Shown: positions 17,505 to 24,768 of the stretch, in pieces
How positions within the stretch are numbered: the stretch's first letter is position 1
Layout: every line of letters starts with the position of its first letter
Notes under the pieces: generated by a model
Database searches by the model: none
Seen by the model: the letters and a program-made list of their open reading frames with translations, nothing else
What the model was told of the DNA's origin: nothing
DNA from: Bacteroides faecis MAJ27
Lineage (GTDB): Bacteria > Bacteroidota > Bacteroidia > Bacteroidales > Bacteroidaceae
Assembly (NCBI RefSeq): GCF_900106755.1
Contig: NZ_FNNN01000015.1
Coordinates: 89,478-153,477 of the forward strand
Reading direction: 5' to 3'
DNA: 64,000 nt
Translations under genes and position numbers: made by a program

Positions 17505-18497
17505 TATAATTTCCCAGTATCCGTTTTTGTTTGATCCAACTCGCTGAATCATTCCTTTTTGCTTTAATGATGTGATCAAACGTTCGCTATGCCTCAGACT
17601 GATACCTAGAAGTCCGGCGATTTCTTTGGCGGTGATTTGATTGTTTTTTCTCAAAAGTTCCAGAACTTTTTGTTCGTTTATACCGACATTTATACCGACA
17701 TTTATACCGACATCCTTTGTCGCTTTCATTGTTACTATAGAATCGCCTTGCCGTTTCTTTAGTGTTTCGTATATTTCTTGTAGCATGAAGTCAATGAATA
17801 TACCACTATTTACAGCATCAGTACTTCGGTTTATAGCATTATAATAGGCTTGTTGATTGGCGAATACCATATTCTCTACCGGTAAGTGTTCGAATACAGG
17901 ATGGAGTTTGCCTAATATCAGCGATTGCCATAAACGTCCTATTCTCCCGTTTCCATCACTGAATGGATGAATAAATTCAAACTCATAATGAAAAACACAG
18001 CTTTTTATTAATAAATGATCATCCGACTTTCGTAACCATTCAAACAAATCTTTGATAAGATAAGGAACGCGGTCGGCAGGAGGCGCCATGTGGATCAACT
18101 GTGTGCCTGCGAATACTCCGACACCTCCTTGACGAAAGTGTCCTGTATTGTCTACCAGTGCTTCCGTCATTATTTTATGTGCTATCAGTAAGTCGTCTAC
18201 CGAGTAGGGATCGAAAGTGTGATATGAATTGTAGGTTTTGATGGCGTTTCGTACCTCCTGTATTTCACGGATGGGAGCTACTATATGCTTCCCGTCAAGG
18301 ATATCTGTAATTTGACTTTCAGATAGGGTATTTCCTTCAATAGCCAGTGAACCTTGAATGGTCTTAATTCGGTTGATTTTTCGCAATAGCAAGGCATCTT
18401 CCTGCTCCATACGGATGGCATATCGTTCTACCAATGCGGAGATATCCGCTATTAAGTGAATGGTGCGGGGAGATATGGTGAAAGGCGGAGTATACAT
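17499..18497 (-). CDS. Fic-domain protein with C-terminal winged helix
   Basis: Likely transfers AMP (or another nucleotide part) to a protein hydroxyl. The catalytic motif HPFSDGNGRIGR is complete. An N-terminal inhibitory motif of the [S/T]xxxE[G/N] type is present at Ser50-Glu54-Gly55 (SLAIEGN), in the class II position, so the enzyme should be autoinhibited by its own Glu. The C-terminal 60 residues form a winged-helix domain (NNQITAKEIAGLLGISLRHSERLI). Fic and winged helix are joined by a linker with three tandem VGIN units encoded by a 12-bp repeat (17680-17715). No antitoxin-like gene lies next to it, which fits a chromosomal class II regulator rather than a FicTA pair. The target is unknown. 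Confidence 0.93.
   Translation of the reverse strand: MYTPPFTISPRTIHLIADISALVERYAIRMEQEDALLLRKINRIKTIQGSLAIEGNTLSESQITDILDGKHIVAPIREIQEVRNAIKTYNSYHTFDPYSVDDLLIAHKIMTEALVDNTGHFRQGGVGVFAGTQLIHMAPPADRVPYLIKDLFEWLRKSDDHLLIKSCVFHYEFEFIHPFSDGNGRIGRLWQSLILGKLHPVFEHLPVENMVFANQQAYYNAINRSTDAVNSGIFIDFMLQEIYETLKKRQGDSIVTMKATKDVGINVGINVGINEQKVLELLRKNNQITAKEIAGLLGISLRHSERLITSLKQKGMIQRVGSNKNGYWEIIV
17680..17715 (-). repeat. three tandem 12-bp repeats in the Fic gene
   Basis: Three copies of ATACCGACATTT (plus-strand reading; the last two bases of the third copy differ). They encode VGIN three times in the linker between the Fic and winged-helix domains. The unit is a multiple of three, so slippage would change linker length without breaking the frame. 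Confidence 0.9.
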
Positions 18498-18594
18498 GCT
18501 AAAATATAAAAGTTTCTAGGTTTATTACTTTCTACAAAGATAGCATTAATTTCCTTCAGAGGAGATATCCCGACAATCTATTTTATAAATGTAG

Positions 18595-18639
18595 AAACTC
18601 CAACTGCTCCGACTTCGTTTGGTCGGGCAATTGGAGTTT
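18595..18639. terminator. terminator-like hairpin downstream of the amidase gene
   Basis: Outer 9-bp perfect arms (18595-18603 with 18631-18639) enclose a second imperfect GC-rich stem. It lies between the 5' end of the Fic gene and the 3' end of the amidase gene, so it most likely ends the amidase transcript on the minus strand. Confidence 0.5.
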
Positions 18640-18684
18640 TCTTGTTTATAAGCTATTCAATTGAAGCTTTACTTGATTTCTGCC

Positions 18685-19131
18685 TCATGCTTTCCAGTTA
18701 TTTTCCGCATCGAAGCAAGGGCACGCTTTCACCCATTCTTCCGGTTCTATCTCTCCGTTCTCATTCCGGTCGGGACTAAGGTCACGGTGACCGCATACGC
18801 GGCATTCCGGATAATCCTTCAATAAAGTAAGAATCAGTACTCGCAGTGAATGTTTCTGCCATTCGGTCCGGGTATCTTTGGGGCGACCTTTGCTGTCAAG
18901 CCCGCCTTCATAGCAGATACCGATACTTTCTCTGTTGAATCCTTTGGCGTGGGCACCGATCTTTTCTATCGGTCGGGTAGACTTTATATCCCCGTTTTTG
19001 CGGATATAAAAATGATAGCCCGCTCCGTTGAATCCGCGTCGGCGATGGCAGACGTCCAGGTCATATTCCGTGAAATCCTTGTCTTCGCGTGTGGCGGAGC
19101 AGTGAATTACGATTAAGTTGATCGTTCTCAT
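18685..19131 (-). CDS. N-acetylmuramoyl-L-alanine amidase (Amidase_2, phage-lysozyme-like)
   Basis: Peptidoglycan amidase of 148 residues that would cleave the bond between muramic acid and L-alanine. The T7-lysozyme-like fold is recognisable: VIHCSATRE with the first zinc His, GAGYHFYIRKNGDI, IGICYEGG, and the late CGHRDLSPDRNENG and KACPCFD segments that supply further zinc ligands. There is no signal peptide, as in phage endolysins. It is the last gene of a minus-strand group with a coiled-coil protein, an HU-like protein, DnaB and a replication protein. This kind of amidase/HU pair is found next to surface-variation loci in Bacteroides and may be derived from a prophage. Confidence 0.92.
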   Translation of the reverse strand: MRTINLIVIHCSATREDKDFTEYDLDVCHRRRGFNGAGYHFYIRKNGDIKSTRPIEKIGAHAKGFNRESIGICYEGGLDSKGRPKDTRTEWQKHSLRVLILTLLKDYPECRVCGHRDLSPDRNENGEIEPEEWVKACPCFDAENNWKA

Positions 19132-19143
19132 GATTGTCCGGCA

Positions 19144-19449
19144 TTATGCTTCAGAGATGGATGCTTCGCTTTGAGTACGTTGTATGCACTCTTTGTTTAT
19201 GCACTGTAATGCGGCAGCCTGTGTCAGTTGCTCTCTCAGCGAAAAGATTTCGGCGTGCATCTCTTTCATTCTCGCACTAAGGTCGAAATAATCTTTCAGT
19301 ACCTTTTCCAGCTGCTCCATCAGGAAGGTATACTGGTCTTTCACCAGCTCGCTGAATTCTTTGACGTTTTGCGCCATCGCTTTACGCTTTTTACGATTAC
19401 CCAGAAAAGGGAGGATAGTCATAATAATCTCGATAATTTTATCTAGCAT
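19144..19449 (-). CDS. small coiled-coil protein, unknown function
   Basis: A 101-residue protein lying 12 bases upstream of the amidase gene. It starts with a hydrophobic, amphipathic segment (MLDKIIEIIMTILPFLGN), then a basic patch (RKKRK), then a long heptad-type helix from about residue 25 to 80. I do not recognise a family. Position beside an endolysin-like amidase and the membrane-active-looking N-terminus are compatible with a holin or spanin-like accessory, but one weak membrane segment is thin evidence. Confidence 0.6.
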   Translation of the reverse strand: MLDKIIEIIMTILPFLGNRKKRKAMAQNVKEFSELVKDQYTFLMEQLEKVLKDYFDLSARMKEMHAEIFSLREQLTQAAALQCINKECIQRTQSEASISEA

Positions 19450-19517
19450 TTTTTTAATGGATAATTGATAATGGGGGTGAGTTATATGTTAAGGTTGGTT
19501 CGATATGGTATCTCCTG

Positions 19518-20018
19518 TTAAACTGTCGGGTCCGGAGCTTCCTCTTCGCCTCCGGTATTTCCTCCTCCTCCTCCGGCATTTTCGCCTTCCGTGTCACCTT
19601 TGCTTGCCAGTACGAATTCCACGTTGTTTTCACTTCGTGTACTGGTGTGGCTTGCGTTCACCAGATGCAATGCTTTATCCGCTACAAACCGGACATTCAC
19701 CCTGCGGATGCTTCGGACCGTGCAATCTTTTTCCTTCTCTGTCCCCTCGCTGCATAGTGTGATGTGAAATGTTCCCAAACCGTCGATCTTCACTTTGTCG
19801 CCTTGTGTGAGTGACAGGCGGAGCTGCTCTACAAAAGCTTCGATGGCATGTTTTACATCTCCTGCTGTGAGTGAAGAGTTGGCTTCGATGGCATCTGCCA
19901 GTTTTTCGACGTCCATCACTCTGACTGTTCCCGATTTCTGGCGTACGTAATACAGCATCGGAGAATTCTCTTGACTCATGTACTTTCTACGCTGATAGCG
20001 TTCTACTGAAACATTCAT
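19518..20018 (-). CDS. HU-like DNA-binding protein with acidic/glycine-rich tail
   Basis: A 166-residue HU/IHF-fold protein of the long Bacteroides type. A short N-terminal extension (MNVSVERYQRRKYMSQEN) precedes the HU core (about residues 20-125), with VEKLADAIEANSSLTAGDVKHAIEAFVEQL as the dimerisation helices and GDKVKIDGLGTFHIT as the start of the beta-arm region. The last 25 residues are glycine- and glutamate-rich (AGGGGGNTGGEEEAPDP) and probably disordered. Such proteins commonly sit beside amidases in Bacteroides accessory loci. It is distinct from the housekeeping HU at 38.2 kb. Confidence 0.85.
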   Translation of the reverse strand: MNVSVERYQRRKYMSQENSPMLYYVRQKSGTVRVMDVEKLADAIEANSSLTAGDVKHAIEAFVEQLRLSLTQGDKVKIDGLGTFHITLCSEGTEKEKDCTVRSIRRVNVRFVADKALHLVNASHTSTRSENNVEFVLASKGDTEGENAGGGGGNTGGEEEAPDPTV

Positions 20019-20205
20019 AATTTTAAAAAGTTAAGGTTTAAGTAATAATAATTTTGTTTCTCTATGACATTGCAAATATACGAAATATAAGAGGCAAAGT
20101 CAAGCATTATGCTCTTTATTTTACTGCAAATATGAAATAAAATCGGAAAATATTTAATCTTATATTATGTAATATAATATTGTAGTTATGGTTCCGGGAA
20201 TTTTT

Positions 20206-21585
20206 TTATTTTGCTTGTTTCAGCAATACTTCCAGTGGTGGTGTATAGTCCGTAATTTTCGTTAGAGAAGGGTTGTGGCTGAAGTATGCGTTCCCTGTCT
20301 CTCCATTGCGTTGTTTGGCTACGATGACTACTCCCAGCCCTTCGGTCGGATAACCGCTTTCGCGGTCGGTAGTGATTCGTGCCAGTGCAGGGCGGTAGAG
20401 TAGCATCACTACATCAGCATCTTGCTCGATGGCGCCGCTTTCACGCAGATGGAATAGTTCCGGTCGACCACCGGGACGGCCTTCCGATTCGCGGTTTAGC
20501 TGGCAAAGTAATACGACGGGAACGTTCAGTTCCTTGGCGATCAATTTAGCCTTGCGGGTGGCTTGTGCCACTTCCTGTTCACGGTTGCGGTTCTTCTGTC
20601 CGGTGCTCATGTCGCAAAGTTGCAGGTAGTCGATGATGATCAGATCGCATGTACCCTTGCTTTTAAGGAGCCGTGCGCTGGAGCGTACATGGTCCATGCT
20701 GGTCGAAGTGCTGTCGTCTACGTGTATCGGTAGTCGTGCCAGTTCTGCGGCGGTGGTGTGTGCTTCCGCCACTTCGTGCGGGTTAGGGATGCCTGTGCGC
20801 CAGCGGTAAGGGTTGATGTCGCCGGCGGACAACAGCCAGCGGTCGGCAAGGCGTTCTCCTTGCATCTCAAGGCTGTAGACAGTGACGGCATGTCCCTGCA
20901 TGGCAGCCTGCCGCGCCAGATGGAGGGCGAAGGCGGTTTTCCCGACCGAGGGGCGTGCGGCGATGACGGTGAGTTCTCCGTTTTGCAGTCCGGATGTCAT
21001 GTGGTTCAGGTCTGTCAGGCCGGTAGGGATGCCGGTGATTCCGTTCACGCTTTTGGCGATACGCTGTTCGGCTTCTTTCATCGTGTCGGTCATCAGTGCG
21101 TCCATGTCGCGCATGTGGTCGTTGTGTCCGAATTCACCTTCCAGGCGGTCGAGCAGGTTGTGTGCGTCTATCAGTGTGTCGGCTATGTCCATTGTTTCGT
21201 CCAGAGAGCAGGCGAGGAGTTTGTTGAGTCCCAGTATCATTTCTCGCCGCAGATATTTCTCGTGTACGATCTGCATGTGATATTCGATATGCGCCGAGGT
21301 GGCTACTTTGCTGCTCAGTTGCGTGATGCCGAATGCTCCTCCGGCTTCTTCCAGCTTGCCCCGGTGGGCAAGTTCTTCTTTGACGGTGAGGATGTCGATC
21401 TTCATTCCTGCCCGGTACATGGCAAGCAGGGCGGCGTAGATCACTTGGTGGCTCGTGGTGTAGAACATTTCCGGGCGCAGTGTGTCGGCTGCGAGCGGCA
21501 TGGCTTCCTGTTCTATCAGGCAGGCCCCCAGGATGGCTTCTTCTATCTCCGGGGCCTGTGGGGAAACTCTGTTGTCAGTATTCAT
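20206..21585 (-). CDS. dnaB: DnaB-family replicative helicase
   Basis: Hexameric 5'-3' DNA helicase of 459 residues. The N-terminal DnaB domain (PEIEEAILGACLIEQEAM...) is followed by the RecA-like core with Walker A ARPSVGKTAFAL, Walker B LIIIDYLQL, and the C-terminal GRPELFHLRESGAIEQDADVV and AKQRNGETG motifs. The length is a little short for a main chromosomal DnaB (about 500 residues in Bacteroidetes), and it is coupled to a replication-initiator-like gene by an 11-base overlap, next to HU and amidase genes. It is therefore probably an accessory helicase of mobile-element origin. The gene looks richer in G+C than its flanks, which fits transfer. Confidence 0.92.
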   Translation of the reverse strand: MNTDNRVSPQAPEIEEAILGACLIEQEAMPLAADTLRPEMFYTTSHQVIYAALLAMYRAGMKIDILTVKEELAHRGKLEEAGGAFGITQLSSKVATSAHIEYHMQIVHEKYLRREMILGLNKLLACSLDETMDIADTLIDAHNLLDRLEGEFGHNDHMRDMDALMTDTMKEAEQRIAKSVNGITGIPTGLTDLNHMTSGLQNGELTVIAARPSVGKTAFALHLARQAAMQGHAVTVYSLEMQGERLADRWLLSAGDINPYRWRTGIPNPHEVAEAHTTAAELARLPIHVDDSTSTSMDHVRSSARLLKSKGTCDLIIIDYLQLCDMSTGQKNRNREQEVAQATRKAKLIAKELNVPVVLLCQLNRESEGRPGGRPELFHLRESGAIEQDADVVMLLYRPALARITTDRESGYPTEGLGVVIVAKQRNGETGNAYFSHNPSLTKITDYTPPLEVLLKQAK

Positions 21586-22207
21586 TCAGAAAGGCTTTAT
21601 TGGATAAATAACTGCAGGCATGTAGGATGAATTTCACGTTTGTCTGATGATAATAATACTCTTCGATGTTGTCGATGGCGAGTTGCTGTTCTTTTTCGCT
21701 CAGCTTTTTCCAGATACGCTGCGCTTTGGCGATGTTCTCTTTGGGAAGCTGCAGGATGTTGTGGAAGTCGTCCCAGAAGAGGCGGAACTTTTCGTCGCTG
21801 GTTTTTCGGGCGTTTTCTTTTTTCTCGCCGACGAGTGCCGAAATGTTTGTCCAGTTTTCGTAGTTGACCACTCGGATATGCAGGGCGGTGGTGTCGTTGT
21901 GAGGAATGATTTCGATGATTCCGTTTGTTTTCAGTTGTTGTATGAAGCGGTAAGTTCTGCTCGTTGGCCAGTGGAAAATGGCGCTCCAGCTGCGGTAGCT
22001 GTGCAGGCTTTCACCTCTTTTGCACACGATGGTGTGTTTTTGGCGGTCGGTGAGTTTTGTTTCCGAGTAGTTGACTTTTATAAGAAGTTTCAGGAAAGCT
22101 TCTATTTCTCCTTCGTGTGGGCTGCAGCCTGTAAGTTGCTCTTTCAGCAGAGCTTTTGGGATGATGATGTAGCCATATCCGATGGCCTGGCAATTCATTT
22201 TTTGCAT
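21575..22207 (-). CDS. replication initiator-like winged-helix protein with DUF7833-like C-terminus
   Basis: A 210-residue protein upstream of dnaB, overlapping it by 11 bases. The first 120 residues look like a winged-helix domain (FLKLLIKVNYSETK, WSAIFHWPTSRTYRFIQQLKTNGIIEII: a helix-turn-helix followed by a wing). The C-terminal 70 residues (FRLFWDDFHNILQLPKENIAKAQRIWKKLSEKEQQLAIDNI) match a domain often seen behind primosome-like proteins of Bacteroides phages and plasmids. A role like DnaD or a helicase loader is likely from the pairing with DnaB; direct evidence is lacking. Confidence 0.7.
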   Translation of the reverse strand: MQKMNCQAIGYGYIIIPKALLKEQLTGCSPHEGEIEAFLKLLIKVNYSETKLTDRQKHTIVCKRGESLHSYRSWSAIFHWPTSRTYRFIQQLKTNGIIEIIPHNDTTALHIRVVNYENWTNISALVGEKKENARKTSDEKFRLFWDDFHNILQLPKENIAKAQRIWKKLSEKEQQLAIDNIEEYYYHQTNVKFILHACSYLSNKAFLNEY

Positions 22208-22378
22208 ATGATATTCTGTTTTTTAAATTTTGTCCAAAAGTAGGTTGATTGCTGTTCGAATCCTAAACGGATGTACGTGCTTGGACGTGTTGGGATGTAA
22301 TATTCCTCGTGGTGACGTAAATAGCTGCTTTTGGCGCATGTTGTTTTTTTGTGCGGTATACGTTGGAGGAAGATCGTG

Positions 22379-22466
22379 AAACAGAGGCTTCGTCTGATGC
22401 AAACAGAGCCTCTGTTTATAGTAAACGAAGCCTCTGTCCGGTCATTTTGGAGCCTCTGTTTGAGGG
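22379..22466. repeat. array of four 22-bp direct repeats (gap 22208-22651)
   Basis: This 444-base gap contains four imperfect units starting at 22379, 22401, 22423 and 22445, exactly 22 bases apart. The shared core is AGCCTCTGT, with AAACAG before it in the first two units. Unit 2 is a near-perfect dyad (AAACAGAGCCTCTGTTT). The 3' halves of the units are unrelated. The gap also holds two copies of a short direct repeat (CGCAnnGCGGAAC at 22491 and 22571, 80 bases apart) and the presumed promoter region of the replication-protein gene. No gene is seen. Confidence 0.8.
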
Positions 22467-22651
22467 TGAAAAAAGGGCATTTTTGTGGAACGCACAGCGG
22501 AACACTCTAAGGAGTGAGGTAATCTTCTGACATTTAATGGAATATGTCTGTTGAGAAAAATCTTTTGAAACGCAGGGCGGAACCATAATAAGGGATAACT
22601 AATAAATTATATATTTAAAAATATATAGTTCGATTTTCACTTTTTGGGCGT

Positions 22652-22951
22652 TTAAACTCGTTTGTTGTCCGACTCGTTTGCCTGGTTTTCCGACAGTGAA
22701 ATGATGGGTGGTCCCCAGTACGCCCAAATGATTTGCTGCATCTTCGGACTTAGCAAAGTCGTGTGTTCGGTGTAGCTTGCTGCGGTGAGCTCTGCTTTGA
22801 GCTGCAAGTTGGCGTCTATTGTGTCGCGCATTCTTTTTCTGGCTGCATTGCAGTCCGGATGTCCTTGAAAGTATTCCGTAGCTAATTGGGTAAAATGTTT
22901 AAATCCCTTGATGATGTAATCTTTGGATACTTCTTTTTCTACTTTTATCAT
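22652..22951 (-). CDS. DUF4248-like protein
   Basis: A 99-residue protein. The sequence FTQLATEYFQGHPDCNAARKRMRDTIDANLQLKAELT...LLSPKMQQIIWAYWGPP resembles the small DUF4248 proteins common in Bacteroides accessory and capsule loci: an LA..YF start, an alanine/arginine helix, and a closing T-P-x-Q-x-x-x-I...G-P segment. Function unknown. It lies 444 bases upstream of the replication module on the same strand. The family call is from pattern memory. Confidence 0.6.
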   Translation of the reverse strand: MIKVEKEVSKDYIIKGFKHFTQLATEYFQGHPDCNAARKRMRDTIDANLQLKAELTAASYTEHTTLLSPKMQQIIWAYWGPPIISLSENQANESDNKRV

Positions 22952-23327
22952 ATTCTTATATTTAGTTTTTATAAACCGCTATTTGTGGCTTATTTTCTGC
23001 AAAGTTATGAAAAATAAATTAATTGAATAGTATAAAATTATTTAGTTTTATTTTCGTTTTTCATATCTGTAAATTTATATGTATATGCTTGCTTTATAAA
23101 ATTTGTAATTAGAACTATTTGTTAATTATAATAACTGTTTATTCGCAGCGAAAACTTTGTGCGAAAAAACATACCGGTTTCTTTTTTTGTTGTTTTACTT
23201 TCGGAGGTATGGTCAAATCCGCTGATTGGATAACCTGCCGATGAATGAATATATGTCTGTAGGGTATTTGGGAGAGATGCTAAAATATTCCTATATTTAT
23301 CGTGTAATTTAATTAATAGTAAGTAAA
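22952..23327. other. AT-rich intergenic region upstream of recombinase 1
   Basis: No gene is evident in these 376 bases between divergent genes. The sequence is very AT-rich and should hold the promoter of the DUF4248-like gene and that of recombinase 1, but I found no clear TTTG/TAnnTTTG pair for either. The last 30 bases before the recombinase start are similar to those before recombinase 2 (around 30166-30195). Confidence 0.5.
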
Positions 23328-24266
23328 ATGTTGAAAGTAGTAGCATTTATGAAGCAAGTAGCGGTGGGGCTACAGATGGAGGGAAACTTTGGTACTGCAC
23401 ACGTTTATCGCAGCAGTCTCAATGCCATTATTGCTTATCATGGGAAAAGGGATTTTGCATTTGATGAAGTAACCCCTGAATGGTTGAAGGGCTTCGAGAT
23501 TTACCTTCGTAGCCGTGGATGTAGCTGGAACACTGTTTCCACTTATTTACGCACGTTTCGTGCGGTCTATAATCGTGCGGTGGATGGTCGCATGGCTTCT
23601 TACGTACCCAATCTGTTTCGTTCTGTCTATACGGGTACCCGTGCGGATCACAAGCGTGCCTTGTGTGATGAAGATATGAAAAAGGTGTTCGCTGGGGTGT
23701 CTTCGTCTTCTGTCGTGCCTGCCGGCATGCGGCGCTCACAGGAATTGTTCATCCTGATGTTTTTGCTTCGCGGTCTTCCTTTTGTCGATCTTGCCTATTT
23801 GCGTAAAAGTGATTTGCGTGATCATGTGATAACTTACCGCAGGCGTAAGACGGGTCGTTCTCTGTCGGTTACTGTGACTCCGGAAGCGATGGCAATCCTG
23901 AAGAAGTATATAAGTCGTGACGACACATCTCCTTATTTATTTCCTCTGTTGAAAAGTGGTGAGGGGACGAAGGAAGCATATCGCGAATATCAATCGGCAT
24001 TACGCAGCTTCAATCAGCAACTCATGCTTCTGGGCGAATGGCTGGCGCTGAACGACAGACTCAGCTCGTACACTGCCCGTCACACTTGGGCGACGACCGC
24101 CTATCATTGCGAAATTCATCCGGGTATTATCTCCGAGGCGATGGGGCATTCCTCCATCACTGTGACGGAGACGTATCTGAAACCTTTCCGTAGTAGGAAA
24201 ATTGATGAAGCCAACACACAAATAATCAGTTATGTAAAGCATTCGGTGATAGGAATATCTGCCTGA
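23328..24266 (+). CDS. tyrosine recombinase 1 (promoter invertase candidate)
   Basis: Site-specific recombinase of 312 residues, predicted to invert the adjacent promoter segment. It has an N-terminal SAM-like core-binding domain (to about residue 110) and a catalytic domain with the box I Arg in LLRGLPFVDLAYL, the catalytic Lys in YRRRKTGRS, Arg251 in YTARHTW, His274 in MGHSS and nucleophile Tyr283 in TETYL. The usual His three residues before Arg251 is Tyr, as I recall for other Bacteroides recombinases. The protein is about 80% identical, without gaps, to recombinase 2 at 30196. The nearest inverted repeat begins nine bases after its stop codon. Confidence 0.95.
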   Translation: MLKVVAFMKQVAVGLQMEGNFGTAHVYRSSLNAIIAYHGKRDFAFDEVTPEWLKGFEIYLRSRGCSWNTVSTYLRTFRAVYNRAVDGRMASYVPNLFRSVYTGTRADHKRALCDEDMKKVFAGVSSSSVVPAGMRRSQELFILMFLLRGLPFVDLAYLRKSDLRDHVITYRRRKTGRSLSVTVTPEAMAILKKYISRDDTSPYLFPLLKSGEGTKEAYREYQSALRSFNQQLMLLGEWLALNDRLSSYTARHTWATTAYHCEIHPGIISEAMGHSSITVTETYLKPFRSRKIDEANTQIISYVKHSVIGISA

Positions 24267-24274
24267 TAGCTAGT

Positions 24275-24295
24275 CCGTTACTTTGTAGGTAACGG
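24275..24295. repeat. left inverted repeat, phase-variable locus 1
   Basis: A 21-bp sequence that is the perfect reverse complement of 24559-24579. It contains GTTAC-N7-GTAAC, the arrangement of two recombinase arm sites around a 7-base crossover region (TTTGTAG on this strand). Confidence 0.92.
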
Positions 24296-24558
24296 AGCTA
24301 AATAGCGTTGCAAAGATGGAGATATTTTGGAAAACATGCAAACAAAAAAGATATTTTTTCTGATAAACTACTAAAAAAAGAGAAATAACACGATAAAACA
24401 GCGATTTTCTTAGTATTAGAGTGTTTCACCCTTCTAATTTAGATAAAAGAATTTCCTCCCCTCTGCCTCTTCTCAGAAGCAGGGGTAAAGATGTTTCATT
24501 ACCAATTCAGACATTTTCCGGTATTGACTACCCTTTTGGGGCAGGTACAAAGGTTTTC
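24296..24558. other. 263-bp invertible promoter segment, locus 1 (OFF orientation)
   Basis: Bounded by perfect 21-bp inverted repeats and located between the recombinase and the lipoprotein gene. The left 110 bases (to about 24402) are identical except for one base to the same part of locus 2; the rest has diverged. Both loci keep a bulged hairpin near the middle (around 24459-24487). The only good promoter reads leftward, away from the lipoprotein gene. Inversion would move the start point to about 24550 and give a 5' leader of about 220 bases. Confidence 0.88.
24311..24342 (-). promoter_or_regulatory. promoter inside invertible segment 1, pointing to recombinase
   Basis: On the minus strand: TTTG (24342-24339), a 20-base spacer, and CATCTTTG (24318-24311), one base off TAnnTTTG. 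The predicted start is near 24304. In the present orientation it transcribes into the 3' end of the recombinase gene on the antisense strand. Confidence 0.72.
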
Positions 24559-24579
24559 CCGTTACCTACAAAGTAACGG
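24559..24579. repeat. right inverted repeat, phase-variable locus 1
   Basis: Perfect reverse complement of 24275-24295 (21 bases). It is followed by a leader of about 190 bases before the lipoprotein gene. Confidence 0.92.
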
Positions 24580-24668
24580 GTAAAGTGTGCATAGACTATA
24601 TACTTCAGAGTATATTGTATAAGGCAAATGTAGGTGAAATAATTTAAGAAAAGGAGGTTATGCAAGGA

Positions 24669-24704
24669 ATGAAAGGAGTAAAACATGGGATTTATGGGAA
24701 TTGA
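24669..24704 (+). CDS. possible 11-residue leader peptide, locus 1
   Basis: ATG at 24669 encodes MKGVKHGIYGN then TGA. AGGAGG (24652-24657) lies 11 bases upstream. Locus 2 has AGGAGG at the same 11-base distance from a different 9-residue frame. Strong Shine-Dalgarno sequences are rare in Bacteroides, so the conserved spacing is notable; translation is unproven. The rest of the leader holds a 12-base palindrome AATTTATAAATT at 24742-24753, also in locus 2. Confidence 0.25.
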   Translation: MKGVKHGIYGN

Positions 24705-24768
24705 TAATCCAAAACAAGAACTATATTTTTATTATTTTTTTAATTTATAAATTAAAAGTTTTTTTATC

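Noticed and set aside
20758..21630. Long open frame (290 codons) on the plus strand across dnaB
   Set aside because: It lies antisense to an intact dnaB with complete motifs and its product is composition-biased with no recognisable domain; it is a shadow of the GC-richer gene.
22379..22466. CRISPR-like array
   Set aside because: The period of 22 bases is too short for repeat plus spacer, repeats are imperfect and only four, and no cas gene is near.
23328..24266. Recombinase 1 as an integrase of a large integrative element
   Set aside because: Its nearest partner sites are the 21-bp inverted repeats nine bases after its stop codon, the arrangement is duplicated at recombinase 2, and no att-like direct repeats flanking a larger element were seen.
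24296..24558. A rightward (ON) promoter in the present orientation
   Set aside because: No TTTG about 20 bases before TAnnTTTG is found on the plus strand of the segment; candidates such as GATATTTTGG and TACCCTTTTGG do not fit the spacing.
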